NCBI GenBank assembly: GCA_020059465.1
Contig: JAGVBZ010000020.1
Location: 62,001 to 126,000 of the forward strand
DNA from: Brevinematales bacterium
GTDB taxonomy: Bacteria; Spirochaetota; Brevinematia; Brevinematales; GWF1-51-8
DNA: 64,000 bases
Direction: 5' to 3'
Shown: piece after piece, positions 60,603 through 64,000 of the stretch
Layout of the letters: each line of letters starts with the position of its first letter
How positions within the stretch are numbered: position 1 is the first letter of the stretch
Position numbers and translations under genes: made by a program
The notes under the pieces: generated by a model
The model's database searches: none
What the model saw: the letters and a program-made list of their open reading frames with translations, nothing else
What the model was told of the DNA's origin: nothing

Positions 60603-60753
60603 GGAATATCGCGGCAGTAAAAACCGGGTGCGATTCCGAACATTTTTATCATTCTATATATTGGAATCTTTAAATACCTACTAAAGTTGTGTGTTTGCCG
60701 AAAATATTTTAAAATATGCGATAAAGAATTTATCAAGCTGTTCGGAGGAAACC

Positions 60754-62043
60754 ATGAAAACGGGTGTATTATTGTTTCTGGCGGTAATGATATTATCCGG
60801 ATGCGCGGGAATAGTACCCGCAGATAGTCAAATTGTTGGTCCCGCTGCCCCGGATAAAGCAGTCCTTCAGATAAAAAGCGGTATTACAACGAACAGTGTG
60901 TATATAAAATGGAGTAAATTCAGCGGGGTCAGTAATTACCTATTATACTGCTCTCAGAATAACACGAATAATCCCCTCCTTTTAACCAACACCGCCGGCC
61001 TGTATTACTTCCATTCGGGATTATCCGCAAATACCACCAATTATTATAGAATAGTCTGCTCGAATGATGTTGGCGGGACTGCCGGGGATTATTTCATTGG
61101 GTATACCAAGGCAGACCTTCTCGATGCCGATCCTGTAACTCCCAGCATCACGACCAAGGATACTATCAAGTATTCCTACAATCCCGATCTGAACGATAAA
61201 CCCACCAACGAACTGGTTATCCTGACATTGAATATGCATACCTACCAGGAGGCAAATCAGGATCAGAAATTCGATATGATCGTCGACCTCATCGCCCGCG
61301 CGGACGCCGATCTGGTAGCGCTTCAGGAATGTGCGCAGCATAAGAACAGCGCTATTTTATCCGGGATAATCCGCAGCGATAATATGGCTTATATCCTGAC
61401 AAAACGTCTGAAAGACTACTACGGTCTCGATTATTATTATGTATGGGATTGGGCGCATTACGGATGGAGCGTATGGGAAGAGGGTATTGCGGTTTTATCA
61501 AAAACCCCGCCGTTATCGACGACCAATAAATACATTACCGCGATTACATCTGTGTATGATATAAAATCCAGAAAAGTAATTTACTCTCAACTGAATTACC
61601 CTGTTTTCGGTAAAATCAACTTCTTTTCGACACATCTTTACTGGAGAGAATCTTCCCTTTCCCAACTACCTTCTATCAGCAGTCTGAAAGCATTGGTTGA
61701 TCAGAAGGAAACACAGGTCGGAAGTCCGGTTCTCACTCTGGTGTGCGGCGATTATAATGTCAACCCGACGTCGGACGCGCCATGGAGCGAGGGTTATTTC
61801 GCTATGGTAAATTCCGGCGAGTATATCGATACCTATTTCAACGTGAACCCCACGGCGAACAACAAACCCGCGCTTTCCCAGCATTTCACGGTTCTGGGCG
61901 ACTTTCCCGGAAGAATCGACTATATCTTCATGAAGACCAATTCAGCCTATCAGGTCGTCACGTCGCAGATCATATTCACCCCTACGGTACTGGGAGTAGT
62001 GTCCGACCATTACGGGGTGCTGACCCGCATCCGGATGATGTAG
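60754..62043 (+). CDS. Lipoprotein with endonuclease/exonuclease/phosphatase domain
   Basis: The protein has 429 residues. A lipobox ILSGC (Cys about 16) is followed by a fibronectin-III-like domain (about 40-125) with VYIKWSKFSGVSNYLLYCSQN. An EEP-fold domain (about 165-429) follows with LVILTLNMHTYQEANQDQKF, ADADLVALQECAQH (catalytic Glu), FFSTHLYWR, LVCGDYNVNP (GDxN) and a terminal VVSDHYGVLTRI (SDH). These are the hallmarks of Mg-dependent phosphodiesterases of the DNase I/sphingomyelinase type. It is probably surface- or periplasm-anchored and cleaves nucleic acid or phospholipid head groups. Confidence 0.85.
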   Translation: MKTGVLLFLAVMILSGCAGIVPADSQIVGPAAPDKAVLQIKSGITTNSVYIKWSKFSGVSNYLLYCSQNNTNNPLLLTNTAGLYYFHSGLSANTTNYYRIVCSNDVGGTAGDYFIGYTKADLLDADPVTPSITTKDTIKYSYNPDLNDKPTNELVILTLNMHTYQEANQDQKFDMIVDLIARADADLVALQECAQHKNSAILSGIIRSDNMAYILTKRLKDYYGLDYYYVWDWAHYGWSVWEEGIAVLSKTPPLSTTNKYITAITSVYDIKSRKVIYSQLNYPVFGKINFFSTHLYWRESSLSQLPSISSLKALVDQKETQVGSPVLTLVCGDYNVNPTSDAPWSEGYFAMVNSGEYIDTYFNVNPTANNKPALSQHFTVLGDFPGRIDYIFMKTNSAYQVVTSQIIFTPTVLGVVSDHYGVLTRIRMM

Positions 62044-62230
62044 TCATTCAGACCGGGGGTTGTTCCGAACAGCTTGGCGTATTGAAACTGTGTCATTGCG
62101 AGTGAATGTGGGCAATCGGTATAAAAAATCAATATCTGTTATTCGGGCTGTCCTCACATTGCGGGCAGTCCTTTTTCTTGCCTTTCTGTGGACGTCCTGA
62201 TAAGATATTTGAAAACCTGAAAGGACTCCC
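62044..62230. repeat. Spacer with dispersed repeat remnant
   Basis: GTCATTGCGAGTGAATG near 62092 resembles the start of widespread GTCATTGCGAG-type intergenic repeats. Two similar 10-base words, CGGGCTGTCC and CGGGCAGTCC, lie near 62145-62172. No gene is seen. Confidence 0.35.
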
Positions 62231-62956
62231 ATGAAGCCCCGCGCCCTCCTCAATAAAACCTACGCCCTGTTATCGGGAAAATTCGGCCCCGGCAACTGGT
62301 GGCCTATCGTGAAAAACGGACGCCCGCTCTATCTCCCGGAATACCTGACCCGCGAACGGACTCCCGCCGAAATATTCGAGATCGCGGTCGGGGCGATCCT
62401 GACCCAGAATACGTCGTGGGGGAACGTCGTACTCGCGATCGATAACCTGAAGCGCGCGAAAGTAATGAGCCGCAAGGGGATTTCCGACACACCGCTCGAT
62501 ACGCTCGCGGAAATGATAAAACCCTCGGGATACTTCAACCAGAAGGCGAAGAAACTGAAAGCCCTGATCTATTATATTGATACCGGGTTGAAGGGAAGCC
62601 TCTCCCGCCTGCGGGAATTCCCTCCCGACCGCGCGAGAGAGTCCCTTTTGTCCGTATGGGGGGTAGGGAAAGAGACCGCCGATTCCATTCTCCTCTACGG
62701 CCTCGGAATGCCCGTATTCGTTATTGACGCCTATACGCGGCGGATTTTCTCACGGATGGGTGCGGTTGACAAGGATGCGGATTATGATGCGATACGCGCT
62801 TATTTCGAGAAGCATACCGGTAGAGATATCAATTTGTACCGCGAGTTTCACGCGCTGGTTGTCGCACAGGGTAAAGATGTTTGCAAAAACAAGCCCCTTT
62901 GCGATGCATGTGTTTTAAATAAAATCTGCCCCGCGTCCGGCGGAGAAAATCGATAA
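62231..62956 (+). CDS. HhH-GPD DNA glycosylase, MagIII-like, with Fe-S cluster
   Basis: The protein has 241 residues of the endonuclease III superfamily. It has VGAILTQNTSWGNVVLAIDNL (about 52-72), the helix-hairpin-helix SVWGVGKETADSILLYGLG (about 141-159) and VIDAYTRRIFSRMG with the catalytic Asp. Where endonuclease III has its catalytic lysine (GVGRKTAN), this protein has Glu (GVGKETAD), so AP-lyase chemistry is unlikely. This matches the 3-methyladenine glycosylase MagIII pattern. The C-terminal Fe-S ligands are C-x6-C-x2-C-x5-C (CKNKPLCDACVLNKIC). Confidence 0.82.
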   Translation: MKPRALLNKTYALLSGKFGPGNWWPIVKNGRPLYLPEYLTRERTPAEIFEIAVGAILTQNTSWGNVVLAIDNLKRAKVMSRKGISDTPLDTLAEMIKPSGYFNQKAKKLKALIYYIDTGLKGSLSRLREFPPDRARESLLSVWGVGKETADSILLYGLGMPVFVIDAYTRRIFSRMGAVDKDADYDAIRAYFEKHTGRDINLYREFHALVVAQGKDVCKNKPLCDACVLNKICPASGGENR

Positions 62957-63042
62957 AACCCGTTCATTTCCTCTTTTTCCTTCCGATACAGGGAAATAAT
63001 TGTTAAACAAAGAGTACCCTGTATAAATTTTTATTCAAATAC

Positions 63043-63069
63043 TAATGTGATTTCGTTTTATTCCGATTC
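63043..63069 (+). promoter_or_regulatory. Possible sigma-28 promoter of flaA
   Basis: TAAT (63043-63046), 15 bases, TCCGATTC (63062-63069) resembles TAAA-N15-GCCGATAA with several mismatches. It lies about 40 bases before the flaA ATG. It is weak; listed because the gene is flagellar. Confidence 0.3.
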
Positions 63070-63107
63070 TATTAAATGAAGTAGTGATGGTGCAGAAGGA
63101 GAGGAAT

Positions 63108-64000
63108 ATGAGATGGGTCTATGGAATAATTTTCGCGCTGATATTCACAATCTTCGCGGATGGCATGTTCGGTGTTATTACGAGGACCTTCATAGAATTC
63201 GGGCAGTATGATAAAAAGACTATGGAGCAATTCCCGGATCCTAAGAAGACTTATATTACCAATATCGACGGTGTTCCGAAGGCGGTTTTGGGATATGAGG
63301 ACTTTTTGCTCTCAAACTGGGTCGTTGAGCTGAACGAGTCGGCGGCGTTCCTCGAAAACCGCGTTCTCAGCTATGTAAAGCCGGTTGATAGTAAAAAGTT
63401 CGGTGCTGTTCTGGGCGTGCGCGTCCATTTCCCGACATGGAATAATAACTGCTACGCGGTCATCAAACCGCCGTTTCCCGTAAAAGTATACAACGAGCAG
63501 GGATCGTTCGCCAACGCCGAGAATGGGGTAATGCCCAACGCTTGGGAAGTTAAAGCGATTTCCATCTGGGTAAACGGACGTAACTATAATAACCAGATAT
63601 CATTGAGACTCACCGACCGCGATAAGAATATGACAGAGATATATTTCGGGTCGCTGTACTTCAACGGATGGCGCAAACTGACATGGGTGAACCCTAATTT
63701 CACGGATAAAATGTATGCCAAATCGCTGAAAAAAATACCGTTGTATCCGAAAGATATTCCCTTCTATGTGTTCAATTCGATAGTTATCTATCGACTTGGA
63801 AGCGAAATTGGCGGTGATTTTGTGACCTACATACATAACGTTGAGATGAGCTATACCCCGTATATTGTGGACGACGAGATTTCGCAGGATATCAACGACG
63901 AATCCGTATGGGGCATTATCACTTTGAAGGGCGCAAAAGCACAGGCTCAGGAGAACAAGATGCTTACGGAAGAGATTATTCTCTACGAGCAGGAAAAGTA
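63108..64000 (+). CDS. flaA: Flagellar filament outer-layer (sheath) protein FlaA, 3' truncated by window
   Basis: The open frame of 297 codons starts at an ATG with AGGAGAGG upstream and runs off the right edge. An N-terminal signal-type segment (VYGIIFALIFTIFADGMF) is followed by FLLSNWVVELNESAAFLENR, GAVLGVRVHFPTWNNNCYAVIKPPF, VKAISIWVNGRNYNNQISLRLTDRD and FNGWRKLTWVNPNF. This is the spirochaete FlaA pattern. FlaA coats the core of periplasmic flagella and is exported by the Sec route. It is the best taxonomic marker in the window. Confidence 0.92.
   Translation, partial: MRWVYGIIFALIFTIFADGMFGVITRTFIEFGQYDKKTMEQFPDPKKTYITNIDGVPKAVLGYEDFLLSNWVVELNESAAFLENRVLSYVKPVDSKKFGAVLGVRVHFPTWNNNCYAVIKPPFPVKVYNEQGSFANAENGVMPNAWEVKAISIWVNGRNYNNQISLRLTDRDKNMTEIYFGSLYFNGWRKLTWVNPNFTDKMYAKSLKKIPLYPKDIPFYVFNSIVIYRLGSEIGGDFVTYIHNVEMSYTPYIVDDEISQDINDESVWGIITLKGAKAQAQENKMLTEEIILYEQEK

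Noticed and set aside
1-64000. CRISPR array, rRNA operon, integrase or transposase genes
   Set aside because: No regularly spaced repeats, rRNA segments or recombinase motifs were found on either strand.

Overview
The window comes from a motile, diderm, probably anaerobic or microaerophilic bacterium. It is most likely a member of the Spirochaetota. The clearest evidence is a FlaA-type flagellar sheath protein running off the right edge. Many signal peptides, lipoboxes and beta-barrel-like proteins ending in aromatic or hydrophobic residues fit an outer membrane. No ribosomal RNA operon, CRISPR array or intact transposon is visible. Most genes are moderately GC-rich; two stretches stand out as acquired or rearranged: the AT-rich 11.3-12.8 kb restriction-modification pair and a 1.9 kb insertion at 32.9-34.8 kb.

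Layout. 1-5.7 kb: end of dprA, an alpha/beta hydrolase, a membrane PP2C (SpoIIE-like) phosphatase, a barrel protein and a lipoprotein with repeated domains. 5.8-9.0 kb: an 8-oxoguanine glycosylase, then an oxygen/NO defence set (flavin reductase, flavodiiron protein, ferritin, glutaredoxin). 9.0-12.8 kb: folC convergent with recF, with a Dam-type methyltransferase and PD-(D/E)XK nuclease pair directly upstream of recF. 12.9-21.5 kb: two paralogous LysM lipoproteins bracket a TPR protein, two Rrf2 regulators, a DUF438/hemerythrin plus PAS pair, a TetR regulator, RlpA and tRNA-Pro. 22-31.3 kb, mostly minus strand: EamA transporter, SPFH protein, ThiC, sugar nucleotidyltransferase, orphan histidine kinase, ProA, DUF4846 protein. 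31.4-39.4 kb: three membrane-bound LuxR-type regulators around a flavodoxin/ferredoxin electron-transfer pair that has been split by an insertion. 39.5-52.2 kb: class V aminotransferase, HypB/HypA, GlnK-AmtB behind a sigma-54 promoter, class II DAHP synthase, class D beta-lactamase, barrel proteins and remnants, AccB, aminotransferase. 52.3-64 kb, plus strand: methyltransferase, DUF362 ferredoxin protein, GH13 enzyme, GGDEF protein, PfkB kinase, PAS protein, an endonuclease/phosphatase-fold lipoprotein, a MagIII-like glycosylase and flaA.

Regulatory signals are unusually readable. There are several -35/-10 promoters with 17-base spacing, a perfect palindrome over the -10 of a cysteine-containing Rrf2 gene, a sigma-54 (-24/-12) element before amtB, a sigma-28 element before rlpA, paired GGGGAATCCCC-like boxes next to the flavodoxin promoter, and a strongly foldable leader before the second LysM lipoprotein that matches no riboswitch class I know. 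The best candidates for something undescribed are that leader RNA, the Rrf2/DUF438 stress module, and the 58-bp direct repeats around the hydrolase/outer-membrane gene pair.
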